Of a DNA stretch of 48,986 bases, positions 6,902 through 15,626 are shown piece by piece. A program made the position numbers and the translations under genes. Origin of the DNA: an uncultured Clostridia bacterium (lineage in GTDB: Bacteria > Bacillota > Clostridia > UBA1381); NCBI GenBank assembly GCA_934462715.1, contig CAKSIJ010000018.1, positions 1 to 48,986 of the forward strand, in the 5' to 3' direction. Position 1 is the first letter of the stretch; the number at the start of each line of letters is the position of its first letter. The notes beneath the pieces are model-generated. The model saw only the letters and a list, made by a program, of their open reading frames with translations, searched no databases and was not told the origin of the DNA.

Positions 6902-8743
6902 ATGTATGAAATCCTTGATAAAGTTAATTCTCCGCAGGATTTAAAAAAGCTTGGTAAAAGGGAGCTTATTTTATTGTGCGGAGAAATACGCAGATTTCTG
7001 ATAGATAACGTAACGAAAACCGGGGGACATTTGGCTTCAAATCTGGGCGTTGTTGAATTGACCGTAGCCTTGAATTTGGTTTATGATTTTCCGAGAGATA
7101 AGATAGTATGGGACGTCGGGCATCAGTCATATGTACATAAAATTCTGACCGGACGGCGTGACAAATTCGGCGGTTTGAGAAAATTCGGCGGTATGAGCGG
7201 ATTCCCGAAAACCTCGGAAAGCGAGTATGACTGCTTTAATACCGGTCATGCTTCAACCTCGGTGTCGGCGGCGCTCGGTATGGCCCGCGCAAGAGATTTA
7301 AAGAATGAAAATTACAATATAGCCGCAGTTTTCGGTGACGGTGCGATGACGGGCGGATTGATTTACGAAGCGCTTAACGACGCAGGTCACAGAGGTACTC
7401 CGCTTGTTTTGATATTAAACGATAACGAAATGTCGATTTCAAAAAATGTGGGCGCACTTTCAAGATATTTGCGGAAATTAAGACAAGCTCCCGGTTACCA
7501 TAAATCAAAAAGACGTGTTGAGCGTTTTCTGGACGAGCTTCCGATTCTCGGAAGACCGACCAAAAAGGCAATTACGGTATTAAAGGATATGCTGAGAAAG
7601 TATGTTATACCGTCAACCTTTTTTGACGATCTCGGAATGGAATATTTAGGCCCGATAGACGGACATAATATATCTGCGCTGACAGGAGTATTGACTCTTG
7701 CCAAAGGAATGGACAAGCCGGTGCTTGTACACGTTGTAACAAAAAAAGGCAACGGATATGCGCCTGCCGAAACAAATCCTCAGAAATATCACGGAATTGC
7801 ACCGAGCGGAATAAAAGCAAAAAACAAAAAATGCTATAAGGATTATTCCGAATGTGCCGGAAAAACACTGATTGAGTTAGCGGATAAAAACAAAAGCATT
7901 GTTGCAATCACTGCCGCAATGCCGTCAGGAGTCGGCTTGACAGAATTTTCCGAAAAGTACCCCAATCGTTTTTTTGATGTCGGAATTGCGGAAGAACACG
8001 CCGTAACGCTTGCGTCCGGAATGGCAATATCGGGAATGGTTCCCGTTTTTGCGGTGTATTCCTCCTTTTTGCAGCGTTCATACGATCAGATCCTGCATGA
8101 TATGTGTCTGCAAAAGCTTCATGTTGTGCTGCTGGTGGATCGTGCCGGCGTTGTCGGAGCTGACGGAGAAACGCACCACGGGCTTTACGATATTGAGTTT
8201 TTGAGTAATATGCCGTATATGACGGTGCTGTCGCCCTCCTGCTTCAAGGAGCTTGAACAAATGCTTGATTATGCGGTCAACGTACACAAAGGTCCGATAG
8301 CAATAAGATACCCGAGAGGAAATACCGAATCGGATTGTATTAATAATTTTGAACCGGGAAAATATAATATAATCGGCAGAGAATCCGAAAACGTGATTAT
8401 AACGGGCGGAAGAACCGTAAGAAATGCGGAAATCGCCGCCGGAATACTTAAAGAAAAAAATATTGACGTATGTATTATGACATTGCCCACATTATCGCCG
8501 CTGCCCGGGAATATCGGAGATGTGCTTAAAAAGGCAAAAAGAATACTGACGGTTGAGGATCATACCAAAGAAGGCGGAATCGGAACAAAAATCGGTTCGG
8601 TTATTGCAGAGAATAAATATACTGCGGAATTTTGCACGATAGCCTTTCCGAATGAGCCGATTGTTCACGGTACCGTTGAGGAGCTTGACAAAAAGTACGG
8701 ACTTGACCCCGAAAGTATAGCGGATAAAATGCTTGGATTATAA
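6902..8743 (+). CDS. dxs: 1-deoxy-D-xylulose-5-phosphate synthase
   Basis: Condenses pyruvate and glyceraldehyde 3-phosphate to 1-deoxyxylulose 5-phosphate, the first step of the MEP isoprenoid pathway (also feeding thiamine and pyridoxal); cytosolic dimer using thiamine diphosphate and Mg2+. 613 residues, normal length. The cofactor motif GDGAMTGG starts at residue 145 and continues to LNDNEMSIS. The catalytic glutamate of the AEEHAV motif is residue 364, and the C-terminal transketolase domain is complete. The ribosome binding site is weak: the nearest GGAG is 14 bases before the ATG, though the frame offers no better start. A GH13 gene and tlyA follow; dxs next to tlyA is a common clostridial arrangement. 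Confidence 0.95.
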   Translation: MYEILDKVNSPQDLKKLGKRELILLCGEIRRFLIDNVTKTGGHLASNLGVVELTVALNLVYDFPRDKIVWDVGHQSYVHKILTGRRDKFGGLRKFGGMSGFPKTSESEYDCFNTGHASTSVSAALGMARARDLKNENYNIAAVFGDGAMTGGLIYEALNDAGHRGTPLVLILNDNEMSISKNVGALSRYLRKLRQAPGYHKSKRRVERFLDELPILGRPTKKAITVLKDMLRKYVIPSTFFDDLGMEYLGPIDGHNISALTGVLTLAKGMDKPVLVHVVTKKGNGYAPAETNPQKYHGIAPSGIKAKNKKCYKDYSECAGKTLIELADKNKSIVAITAAMPSGVGLTEFSEKYPNRFFDVGIAEEHAVTLASGMAISGMVPVFAVYSSFLQRSYDQILHDMCLQKLHVVLLVDRAGVVGADGETHHGLYDIEFLSNMPYMTVLSPSCFKELEQMLDYAVNVHKGPIAIRYPRGNTESDCINNFEPGKYNIIGRESENVIITGGRTVRNAEIAAGILKEKNIDVCIMTLPTLSPLPGNIGDVLKKAKRILTVEDHTKEGGIGTKIGSVIAENKYTAEFCTIAFPNEPIVHGTVEELDKKYGLDPESIADKMLGL

Positions 8744-8799
8744 TCTGTAAAACGTTAGATTTGTGCCGCCTGCACGGCGGCGGAATGGAGACAGTTAGA

Positions 8800-10704
8800 A
8801 TGAAAATCGAACACAATTCACAGATGACGGTATACAGAAAGCCGTTCGGTGCAGTCACCTGCGGACAGAGAATCCATTTAAGACTGGGGATTGCCGACGG
8901 CGGCATTCCCCATTCTGTGCTTGTACACGGAAGATTTAAGGACGAAATGTATTATTCCAATATGTCCTATGTATTTGAGGTCGGCGGAATGTGCATATAT
9001 GAAACGGAAATTTCCATGCCAAACGATGTCGGATTGTTTTGGTATTATTTTGAGGTAAACAACAATAACGGAAGATTTTACTATTCATGCCGCGAGGACA
9101 GACTGGGCGGACAGGGTGAAATGTACACCGAAAAGCCGGAATGTGCGTATCAGATTACGGTATACTCGGAGAATTTCAAAACGCCGGAATGGTTCAGAGA
9201 TTCCGTTGTGTATCAGATTTTTCCCGACAGATTTTTTAACGGAAATCAAGACGGAAAGCCGTCCGATAACAGAAATGACGTTATAAGAAGAAATTGGGGA
9301 GATACCCCTTTTTACAAGGCTGAGCAATTCGGGGGAGAATATAAGGCAAACGACTTTTTCGGCGGAAATCTCAAGGGTATTTCCGAAAAGCTGACATATC
9401 TTGCACAGCTGGGAATCGGCGCGATATACTTAAATCCGATTTTTAAGGCATATTCAAACCACAAATACGATACCGGAGATTATCTGTCGATAGATCCCGC
9501 TTTCGGCACCGAGGAGGACTTTAAGGAATTATGTAAAAAAGCGGAGGAGCTTGATATAAGGATAATTCTTGACGGAGTGTTCAACCATACCGGAAGCAAC
9601 AGTATATATTTTAACAAGAATAATGAATATGACTCTCTCGGAGCGTATCAGTCAAAGGAATCACCTTATTATGATTGGTACAGATTTAAAAACTGGCCGA
9701 ATGAATACGAAGCGTGGTGGGGAACACTGACCTTGCCTGCGGTTAATGAAAAATCGGAGAGCTACAGAGCGTTTATAAACTCGTCGGAGGATTCGGTTGT
9801 AAAGCATTGGCTCAGAAAAGGCTCTTGCGGCTGGCGGCTTGACGTGGTGGACGAATTGCCCGGATTTTTCGTTAAAGAGCTGCGCAAAGCCGTGAAAGAG
9901 GTCAACGAGGACGCGGTTATTATCGGCGAGGTCTGGGAGGACGCGTCAAACAAATGCAGCTATGGGGAGCAAAGAGAATATTTTCTCGGCGAAGAGCTTG
10001 ATTCAGTTATGAATTATCCTCTTAGAAACGCATTTATAGCTTTGGCAAAAAACGAGATAGATGCGGTTGAATTTAACCGGAGAATAATGAGCTTAAAGGA
10101 GAACTACCCTAAGCCGGCATATTATGCACTGCTTAACTTTTTGTCAACACATGATGTGGAAAGAATACTGACAGCGGTCAGCAATGCACCTCAAGACAAA
10201 GACAAGGATTTTATGGCAGGCTTCAGACTTTGGGGCGAGGAGCTTACAAAAGCAAGAAAGCGCGTCCGTCAGATTATTATAATGCTGATGCTCATGCCGG
10301 GAGTGCCGTGCGTTTATTACGGAGATGAAAGAGGTATGCAGGGGTATGCGGACCCGTTCTGCCGCGGATGCGTTGACTGGGATAACTGTGACAGCGAGCT
10401 GAAGCTATGGTACACAATGGCAATTGCGCTGCGTAAAAGTTCACGCTGCTATACGGACGGTGAATTTGAAAATATTTATGCGCTGAACTACGGCTATGCC
10501 TTTATAAGAACGCTCGGAAATGATAAGCATATTGTCTGCGCAAATTTCGGGAGCAATACCGAATGGTTCAGAATAGATATTGCCCGATTCGGCGTGCATG
10601 AGCTTGAAAACGAAATATACGAGGAATACTACAATTCGGAGGACGGTATCTATTATATAGAAATGCCGCCGGGTGAGGTAAAGGTATTTGAGTGCAGAGG
10701 ATAA
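8800..10704 (+). CDS. GH13 alpha-glycosidase (neopullulanase/cyclomaltodextrinase-like)
   Basis: A retaining alpha-glucan hydrolase acting on maltodextrins, cyclodextrins or pullulan; no signal peptide, so intracellular. An N-terminal beta-sandwich (about 1-125) precedes the GH13 barrel, which begins WFRDSVVYQIFPDRFFNG. Catalytic residues are in place: nucleophile Asp348 (GWRLDVVDE), acid/base Glu377 (GEVWED) and transition-state Asp452 (THDVER). HNHTG-type region II is seen as DGVFNHTG. I chose the ATG at 8800 because GGAG lies 9 bases upstream; the frame extends to a TTG at 8761. It sits 57 bases after dxs and 27 before tlyA, an unusual insertion in a conserved pair. Exact substrate cannot be set from sequence. 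Confidence 0.88.
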   Translation: MKIEHNSQMTVYRKPFGAVTCGQRIHLRLGIADGGIPHSVLVHGRFKDEMYYSNMSYVFEVGGMCIYETEISMPNDVGLFWYYFEVNNNNGRFYYSCREDRLGGQGEMYTEKPECAYQITVYSENFKTPEWFRDSVVYQIFPDRFFNGNQDGKPSDNRNDVIRRNWGDTPFYKAEQFGGEYKANDFFGGNLKGISEKLTYLAQLGIGAIYLNPIFKAYSNHKYDTGDYLSIDPAFGTEEDFKELCKKAEELDIRIILDGVFNHTGSNSIYFNKNNEYDSLGAYQSKESPYYDWYRFKNWPNEYEAWWGTLTLPAVNEKSESYRAFINSSEDSVVKHWLRKGSCGWRLDVVDELPGFFVKELRKAVKEVNEDAVIIGEVWEDASNKCSYGEQREYFLGEELDSVMNYPLRNAFIALAKNEIDAVEFNRRIMSLKENYPKPAYYALLNFLSTHDVERILTAVSNAPQDKDKDFMAGFRLWGEELTKARKRVRQIIIMLMLMPGVPCVYYGDERGMQGYADPFCRGCVDWDNCDSELKLWYTMAIALRKSSRCYTDGEFENIYALNYGYAFIRTLGNDKHIVCANFGSNTEWFRIDIARFGVHELENEIYEEYYNSEDGIYYIEMPPGEVKVFECRG

Positions 10705-10731
10705 AACTAATTGAAAGGTAATGATTAAAAC

Positions 10732-11547
10732 ATGACGGATAAGGTCAGACTTGATGTATATATGGCGGAACACGGCATGACTGAAAGCCGAGAAAAAGCG
10801 CGTGCGCTGATTATGTCGGGACAGGTGTACATCAATAATCAGAAATGCGATAAAGCCGGTCAGATGATAAATCCCGAAAAGGAAAAGCCCGAGCTTAGGG
10901 GGGACGGTTTAAAGTATGTAAGCAGAGGGGGACTGAAGCTTGAAAAGGCTATGAGTATATTCCCGATAACCCTTATAGGAAAGACTGCGATGGATATAGG
11001 AGCGTCAACCGGCGGATTCACCGATTGTATGCTTCAGAACGGGGCGGTTAAGGTGTATGCCGTTGATGTAGGCTACGGTCAGCTTGCGTGGAAGCTGCGG
11101 CAGGACGAAAGGGTTGTGAACCTTGAAAGGACAAATATAAGATATGTTACGGATGAGCAGATCGGGGAAAAAATCGATTTTGCTTCGATTGACGTGTCGT
11201 TTATTTCGCTGAAGCTTGTTCTGCCGGTTGCTTCAAGGCTTCTTACAGAGGACGGAGAGCTTGCTGCACTGATAAAGCCGCAGTTTGAAGCCGGCAGGGA
11301 GCAGGTGGGGAAAAAGGGAGTTGTAAAGGATATTAACGTGCATCTCGAGGTCTGCAAAAATGCGCTTGAATATGCAAGAAATGCAGGTCTTTATCCCGTT
11401 GGAATAACATATTCTCCGATTAAAGGACCCGAGGGGAATATAGAGTATCTTATGTATGCGAAAAAAACACCCGAAAATGTTAATATAAGCGATGAGGATT
11501 TATGGAAAGTCATAAACGAATCACACGGACAGCTTGATAAAAAATAA
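10732..11547 (+). CDS. tlyA: TlyA-family rRNA 2'-O-methyltransferase
   Basis: TlyA proteins 2'-O-methylate cytidines in 16S and/or 23S rRNA using SAM. Residues about 4-65 are an S4 RNA-binding domain (VRLDVYMAEHGMTESREKAR). Residues about 80-250 are an FtsJ-like Rossmann methyltransferase, with the SAM loop MDIGASTGGFTDCML and the catalytic-type segments AVDVGYGQLAWKLR and DVSFISL. Length 271 is typical. The gene follows dxs and GH13 on the same strand with a 27-base gap and GAAAGG upstream. In many Clostridia nadK-argR-recN come next; here an ABC transporter operon follows instead. Which rRNA is modified is not decidable here. Confidence 0.9.
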   Translation: MTDKVRLDVYMAEHGMTESREKARALIMSGQVYINNQKCDKAGQMINPEKEKPELRGDGLKYVSRGGLKLEKAMSIFPITLIGKTAMDIGASTGGFTDCMLQNGAVKVYAVDVGYGQLAWKLRQDERVVNLERTNIRYVTDEQIGEKIDFASIDVSFISLKLVLPVASRLLTEDGELAALIKPQFEAGREQVGKKGVVKDINVHLEVCKNALEYARNAGLYPVGITYSPIKGPEGNIEYLMYAKKTPENVNISDEDLWKVINESHGQLDKK

Positions 11548-11626
11548 AAAATAGATTATAAAATTAATATTTTTTAGTTGTATTGATGAAATTTCTTGAT
11601 TTTGAGCGGTAAATGAAATAAAAGAC

Positions 11627-11655
11627 TTGACTTTAGTGCACTAAAGTGGTATTAT
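11627..11655 (+). promoter_or_regulatory. promoter of ABC transporter/ROK operon
   Basis: TTGACT (11627-11632), a 17-base spacer and TATTAT (11650-11655). Nearly the whole spacer is a perfect palindrome, described separately. Confidence 0.8.
11630..11647. promoter_or_regulatory. 18-base perfect palindrome operator
   Basis: ACTTTAGTGCACTAAAGT is its own reverse complement with no mismatch. It lies from the last bases of the -35 to two bases before the -10. A dimeric repressor bound here would exclude RNA polymerase. The regulator is not encoded next door and I do not recognise the motif. Confidence 0.7.
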
Positions 11656-11721
11656 ACTAATGCAATGATTTTTTCACTGCACGGATAATTGATTTTTACT
11701 GCCGAAACGGAGGAATTACAT

Positions 11722-12375
11722 ATGGCAAAAATGACGGCTGCTGAAATTATAGCCAATCTTTTCGGAGGATTCTATTATAACTGCCTGATGTTTGTACTGA
11801 CGCTGCTGATGGCGATACCTTTGGGTCTGATAATAACTTTCGGCTCAATGTCGTCATTTAAACCGCTGAAATGGATAACAAAGACGTTTGTCTGGATAAT
11901 CAGAGGGACGCCTCTTATGCTGCTTCTGATAATCGTAATGTTTGCCCCGGGAATTTTGTGGAATATTCCGATGAGAAGCAGACTGACTGCGGCTCTGATT
12001 GCGTTTGTGGTAAACTATGCCGCATATTTTTCCGAAATATACAGAGGCGGAATAGAAAGCATACCAAAGGGGCAATATGAAGCCGGACAGGTTTTGGGTA
12101 TGACCAAATCACAGGTCTTTTTCAAGATTGTGCTTTTCCAGGTAATAAAAAGAATAACTCCGCCTATGGGAAATGAAATAATAACACTGATTAAAGATAC
12201 ATCGCTTGTCAGAGTGATAGGAATAGCGGAAATCATCATGTGTTCGGACAGATTTACAAAGTTCGGCTTGATCTGGCCTACCTTTTCAACCGCACTGTAC
12301 TTCCTTGCCTTTAACGGAATACTGACGCTGCTGTTCGGCTATCTTGAAAAGAAAATGAACTATTATTCAAACTGA
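11722..12375 (+). CDS. polar amino-acid ABC transporter permease
   Basis: Membrane subunit of a polar amino-acid importer (HisM/GlnP family). 217 residues with about five membrane helices. The coupling-helix EAA motif, EAGQVLGMTKSQVFFKIVLF, contacts the ATPase, and the family patterns RGTPLMLLLI and LIKDTSLVRVIGIAEI are clear. The start is the ATG at 11722, with GGAGG 7 bases upstream; the frame extends to 11689, but without a ribosome binding site. The ATPase gene starts 25 bases after the stop. No substrate-binding protein gene is adjacent, so substrate (His, Gln, Cys, Arg or other) is undetermined. Expression is probably controlled by the palindrome in the promoter. Confidence 0.88.
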   Translation: MAKMTAAEIIANLFGGFYYNCLMFVLTLLMAIPLGLIITFGSMSSFKPLKWITKTFVWIIRGTPLMLLLIIVMFAPGILWNIPMRSRLTAALIAFVVNYAAYFSEIYRGGIESIPKGQYEAGQVLGMTKSQVFFKIVLFQVIKRITPPMGNEIITLIKDTSLVRVIGIAEIIMCSDRFTKFGLIWPTFSTALYFLAFNGILTLLFGYLEKKMNYYSN

Positions 12376-12400
12376 TAAAAAAGCGTAACGGAGGATTAAA

Positions 12401-13189
12401 ATGTCTATTCTTAAGGTTGAAAATATACGCAAGCGTTTCGGAAGAACACAGGTATTAAAGGGCATAGGCTTTGAAATGGAGCAGGGCGAGGTTATTGCGA
12501 TACTCGGCTCATCGGGGAGCGGAAAAACAACTCTTTTAAGATGTATAAATTTGCTTGAAAGAGCAGACGCCGGAAAAATATATGTAGACGACAAGCTTGT
12601 TTATGATGTTGTAACGGCTAAGAAAATGAAAACAAAGGAATTGAGAGAAATTCAGCTTAATTTCGGACTGGTATTCCAGAGCTTCAATCTGTTTCCTCAG
12701 TATACGGTTCTGAAAAACGTAACGCTTGCGCCGAAGCTTCTTGCAAAGGAACGCCTTGACTTTAAGGAACATAAAAACGAAATTTATGCCGAAATTGAGG
12801 AAACGGCGAAAAGCCTTTTGACAAGAGTGGGACTTGAGGATAAAATGAATAATTATCCCTGCGAGCTTTCGGGCGGTCAGCAGCAGAGAGTGTCCATTGC
12901 AAGAGCGCTTGCGCTGAATCCTAAGGTTCTGTTTTTTGACGAGCCGACCTCGGCGCTCGATCCGGAGCTTACCGGAGAAATTTTAAAGGTAATCAAAAGT
13001 CTTGCGGCAAAAAACACAACCATGATTATTGTAACGCATGAAATTGAATTTGCCAAGAACGTTGCGGACAGAATAATATTTATGGACGAGGGAGTTATAG
13101 CCGAGGACGGTACGCCGGAGGAGGTTATAGAAAATCCGAAAAACGAAAGAACAAAAGCATTTTTGTCAAAATTTGAAGAATTAAAATAA
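12401..13189 (+). CDS. polar amino-acid ABC transporter ATP-binding protein
   Basis: Energy-coupling subunit of the importer whose permease is encoded just upstream (GlnQ/HisP family). 262 residues. Walker A GSSGSGKTT at about 32-40, Q-loop QSFNLFPQ, ABC signature LSGGQQQR at about 158-165, Walker B VLFFDEPTSAL and the switch histidine in IIVTHE are all present. The ATG follows ACGGAGG. The protein is slightly longer than the typical 240-250 because of an insertion near residues 65-80 (VVTAKKMKTKELRE). The ROK kinase gene begins 21 bases downstream. Confidence 0.92.
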   Translation: MSILKVENIRKRFGRTQVLKGIGFEMEQGEVIAILGSSGSGKTTLLRCINLLERADAGKIYVDDKLVYDVVTAKKMKTKELREIQLNFGLVFQSFNLFPQYTVLKNVTLAPKLLAKERLDFKEHKNEIYAEIEETAKSLLTRVGLEDKMNNYPCELSGGQQQRVSIARALALNPKVLFFDEPTSALDPELTGEILKVIKSLAAKNTTMIIVTHEIEFAKNVADRIIFMDEGVIAEDGTPEEVIENPKNERTKAFLSKFEELK

Positions 13190-13210
13190 ATTATAACGGA
13201 GGAATTTAAT

Positions 13211-14149
13211 ATGTATGTAGGAATTGATTTGGGAGGAACAAATATTGCAGCTGGTCTTGTAACCGATGAGGGAAAGATCATCGCAAAGGATTCAACGCTA
13301 ACCATGCTGCCGAGGGATTACACCGAAATAGTTAAGGATATGGCAGAGCTTGTAAAGCGTCTGATGACCGATAACGGACTTACCGAAAAGGATATAAACG
13401 GTATAGGAATCGGCTGCCCGGGATCTATCGACGCAAAAAACGGAGAGGTGGCATTTTCAAACAATCTGAAAATGAATCATGCACCGGTTGCGGCTGAGCT
13501 TAAAAAGTATTTTGATTTGCCGGTAAGTATGTTAAATGACGCAGACGCAGCGGCATACGGCGAATATATGATTAACGGAAATAACGTTGATTCGTTTATA
13601 TTCATCACACTGGGAACAGGCGTCGGCGGCGGCATTATAATAAACAAAAAGGTCTACAGCGGCTTCAACGGCGCAGGCGGCGAGCTCGGACATATCACTC
13701 TTGTGCATAACGGAGTACCCTGTAACTGCGGAAATATAGGCTGCTGGGAGGCATATGCTTCGGTTACCGCACTTATCCGCCAGACAAAAGAAGCTATGGA
13801 AAAGCACCCCGAAAGCATGATGAACAAAATAGCCGCAGAAGAGGGCAAGGTAAGCGGAAGAACTGCGTTTAATGCCGCAAAGGCAGGAGATGAGGCAGGC
13901 AAAGCTGTTGTCGCTCAGTATTGCGAGTATGTGGCTTCGGGCTTGGTAAGCATTATCAATATTTTCCAACCCGAAAAGCTTGTTATAGGCGGCGGAATAA
14001 GCAAAGAGGGAGAATATCTGTTAAAGCCGATAAGAGAATACTGTAACGCACACGAATACAACAAATATCTTAAAAAGGTCAGCATAAGCATAGCTACATT
14101 GTTTAATGACGCGGGAATTATCGGTGCGGCATTATCGGCAAAAAACTAA
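13211..14149 (+). CDS. ROK-family glucokinase
   Basis: Phosphorylates glucose (or a related hexose) with ATP in the cytosol. 312 residues. The N-terminal phosphate loop is GIDLGGTNIAAGLV, the catalytic aspartate lies in MLNDADAAAYGE, and the ROK zinc motif occurs as GHITLVHNGVPCNCGNIGCWE (C-x-C-G-x2-G-C). Absence of an N-terminal helix-turn-helix separates it from ROK repressors such as NagC. It is the last gene of the ABC operon, 21 bases after the ATPase, with ACGGAGG before the ATG, and a terminator follows. Coupling of a sugar kinase to an amino-acid importer is odd; glucose is the likeliest substrate but other hexoses are possible. Confidence 0.88.
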   Translation: MYVGIDLGGTNIAAGLVTDEGKIIAKDSTLTMLPRDYTEIVKDMAELVKRLMTDNGLTEKDINGIGIGCPGSIDAKNGEVAFSNNLKMNHAPVAAELKKYFDLPVSMLNDADAAAYGEYMINGNNVDSFIFITLGTGVGGGIIINKKVYSGFNGAGGELGHITLVHNGVPCNCGNIGCWEAYASVTALIRQTKEAMEKHPESMMNKIAAEEGKVSGRTAFNAAKAGDEAGKAVVAQYCEYVASGLVSIINIFQPEKLVIGGGISKEGEYLLKPIREYCNAHEYNKYLKKVSISIATLFNDAGIIGAALSAKN

Positions 14150-14157
14150 TGAACTCA

Positions 14158-14196
14158 AAAAAGCCGTGTATACTGTAAAAAAATACATGGCTTTTT
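14158..14196 (+). terminator. terminator of ABC/ROK operon
   Basis: AAAAAGCCGTGTAT pairs with ATACATGGCTTTTT (one G-T pair) around an 11-base A-rich loop; the descending arm ends in T5. Confidence 0.85.
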
Positions 14197-14232
14197 ATTA
14201 TTTTACAATGTGCCGAACGGAAAGGAACGGTC

Positions 14233-14529
14233 ATGATTATGAAAAAAATTCTTGATTCAAAATACGGCTTGCTTATATTTTCGCTTGTCAGCGGAATGGG
14301 TTATTTTGTTTTGCTGTTATTACTGCTTGCGAATGTGAAATATTCTTATCTGCTCGGAATATTTTTCTGCCCGGCAGTTGTGTGCGGCAGTGCTCTGTGC
14401 ATAGTTAAGTATGTAAAGGCATTGCTTGAAAAAGAGGAATACGGAAAAATAAAAAGGATATTTGTGATTCATTCCGCTTTGATAGTGTTTGCGGTAATTA
14501 TTGCCGCTGCGTATTTTTTATTCAAATAA
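14233..14529 (+). CDS. small three-helix membrane protein, unknown function
   Basis: 98 residues with three predicted membrane helices (about 12-34, 38-60 and 77-96), separated by a basic loop KALLEKEEYGKIKRI. The start MIMKK has AAAGGA 6 bases upstream; a second ATG two codons later is equally possible. No family is recognised. It stands alone between the ROK terminator and the Wzz promoter. AACGTACGTT, a 10-base palindrome, follows the stop. Confidence 0.6.
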   Translation: MIMKKILDSKYGLLIFSLVSGMGYFVLLLLLLANVKYSYLLGIFFCPAVVCGSALCIVKYVKALLEKEEYGKIKRIFVIHSALIVFAVIIAAAYFLFK

Positions 14530-14654
14530 AACGTACGTTCGAAATGTTTTAACGCACAACAGGATATTTTGAGCATATATGGGAATAATAATTTATTTTA
14601 TTTGTTAATTCTTGATAATTTCACAATATTTTTTCGCAAAATTATATTTAGGCA

Positions 14655-14683
14655 TTGATTTTTGTAGAATTTTGTGGTATTAT
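14655..14683 (+). promoter_or_regulatory. promoter of wzz/BY-kinase pair
   Basis: TTGATT (14655-14660), a 17-base spacer and TATTAT (14678-14683), about 80 bases before the translation start. Confidence 0.7.
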
Positions 14684-14763
14684 AGATAGGTATTTAATAC
14701 TTTGGGGAATCTGAAGTGAGAATTTAATATTATTTTAAATGTTGTAAATTAGGAGTGATTTTA

Positions 14764-15504
14764 TTGAACGAGCAGCTTAATATTATCAATATCATTGATA
14801 TGTTACTCAGGCGCTGGGTGATTGTGTTTTTGACGACAATTCTTGTGGGGGTATTTTCTTTTGTATATTCAGAAGTGTTTATCGATCCTGTATATAGTTC
14901 TACCGCTTCGCTGTACGTTAATTCGGAACGTCAGAAAGCAAACGATGATATTTCTCAGGGTACAATCAATTCTTCACGTCAGTTGGTTATGACTTATGCG
15001 GAGATATTGCAGGCAAGAACGTTTTTGACAACAATTTCCGATGAGCTTGACAACAAGTACACCGTTAACGAGCTTCGCGGAATGATTACAATGGATTCTT
15101 TGAACGAAACGGAAATACTTTCAATCACCGTTAAGGGCAACGACGCCGATGACGTTTATAAAATTACAAAAAATATAGTTAAATATGCGCCGGACGAACT
15201 GATAAGAGTTGTTGAAGCGGGTTCTGTAAAGGTTCTTGACGACGCAAGCGAAACAAAAACTCCGATTTCGCCCAATATAAGAAGAAATACTTTTATAGGT
15301 GTGTTTATCGGTCTTGTACTCGGTGCGTTTATAGTTATTATTCTTGAATTGTTTGATACGAGAATCAAGAGCGGAGATGAAATCAGTCAGCGTTATAAAG
15401 AGCCGCTTCTGGGAGAAATTCCTTCTCTGAGCACAAGTCACGGAACTGCCGCTTACGGTTACGGCGGATATGGAAAAATGCCTGCCAAGAAAAATGAGGC
15501 ATAA
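14764..15504 (+). CDS. Wzz-domain polysaccharide co-polymerase (CpsC/YwqC-like)
   Basis: Membrane modulator of capsular or exopolysaccharide chain length and activator of the cognate tyrosine kinase. 246 residues from a TTG start at 14764, chosen because AGGAG lies 8 bases upstream (a GTG at 14755 overlaps that site). The N-terminal membrane helix is about 18-38 (VIVFLTTILVGVFSFVYS), the extracellular Wzz domain about 40-170 and the second helix about 175-197 (TFIGVFIGLVLGAFIVIILE), followed by a cytoplasmic tail. That tail carries AYGYGGYGK, a Gly-Tyr motif echoing the tail of the kinase. The kinase gene follows after about 120 bases. No glycosyltransferase or flippase genes are nearby. Confidence 0.88.
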   Translation: MNEQLNIINIIDMLLRRWVIVFLTTILVGVFSFVYSEVFIDPVYSSTASLYVNSERQKANDDISQGTINSSRQLVMTYAEILQARTFLTTISDELDNKYTVNELRGMITMDSLNETEILSITVKGNDADDVYKITKNIVKYAPDELIRVVEAGSVKVLDDASETKTPISPNIRRNTFIGVFIGLVLGAFIVIILELFDTRIKSGDEISQRYKEPLLGEIPSLSTSHGTAAYGYGGYGKMPAKKNEA

Positions 15505-15626
15505 GGTTTGAGTGAAATTGCCCGGTTTATCGGTTTTTGCACCGGACGGTACAAAACATACGGTATCGCTCGCTGCGGGACGGCAAGCCTAACAATTTTT
15601 CAAGCTTAGTTTTGCGAAAGGATTCG

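Noticed and set aside
14158..14196. Possible riboswitch after the ROK gene
   Set aside because: It is a simple stem with T-run, fully explained as a terminator.
15505..15626. c-di-GMP (GEMM) riboswitch before the kinase
   Set aside because: GGGACGGCAAGCC resembles part of the motif, but the GCAAACC-type arm and second stem are absent, and the position is inside the operon.
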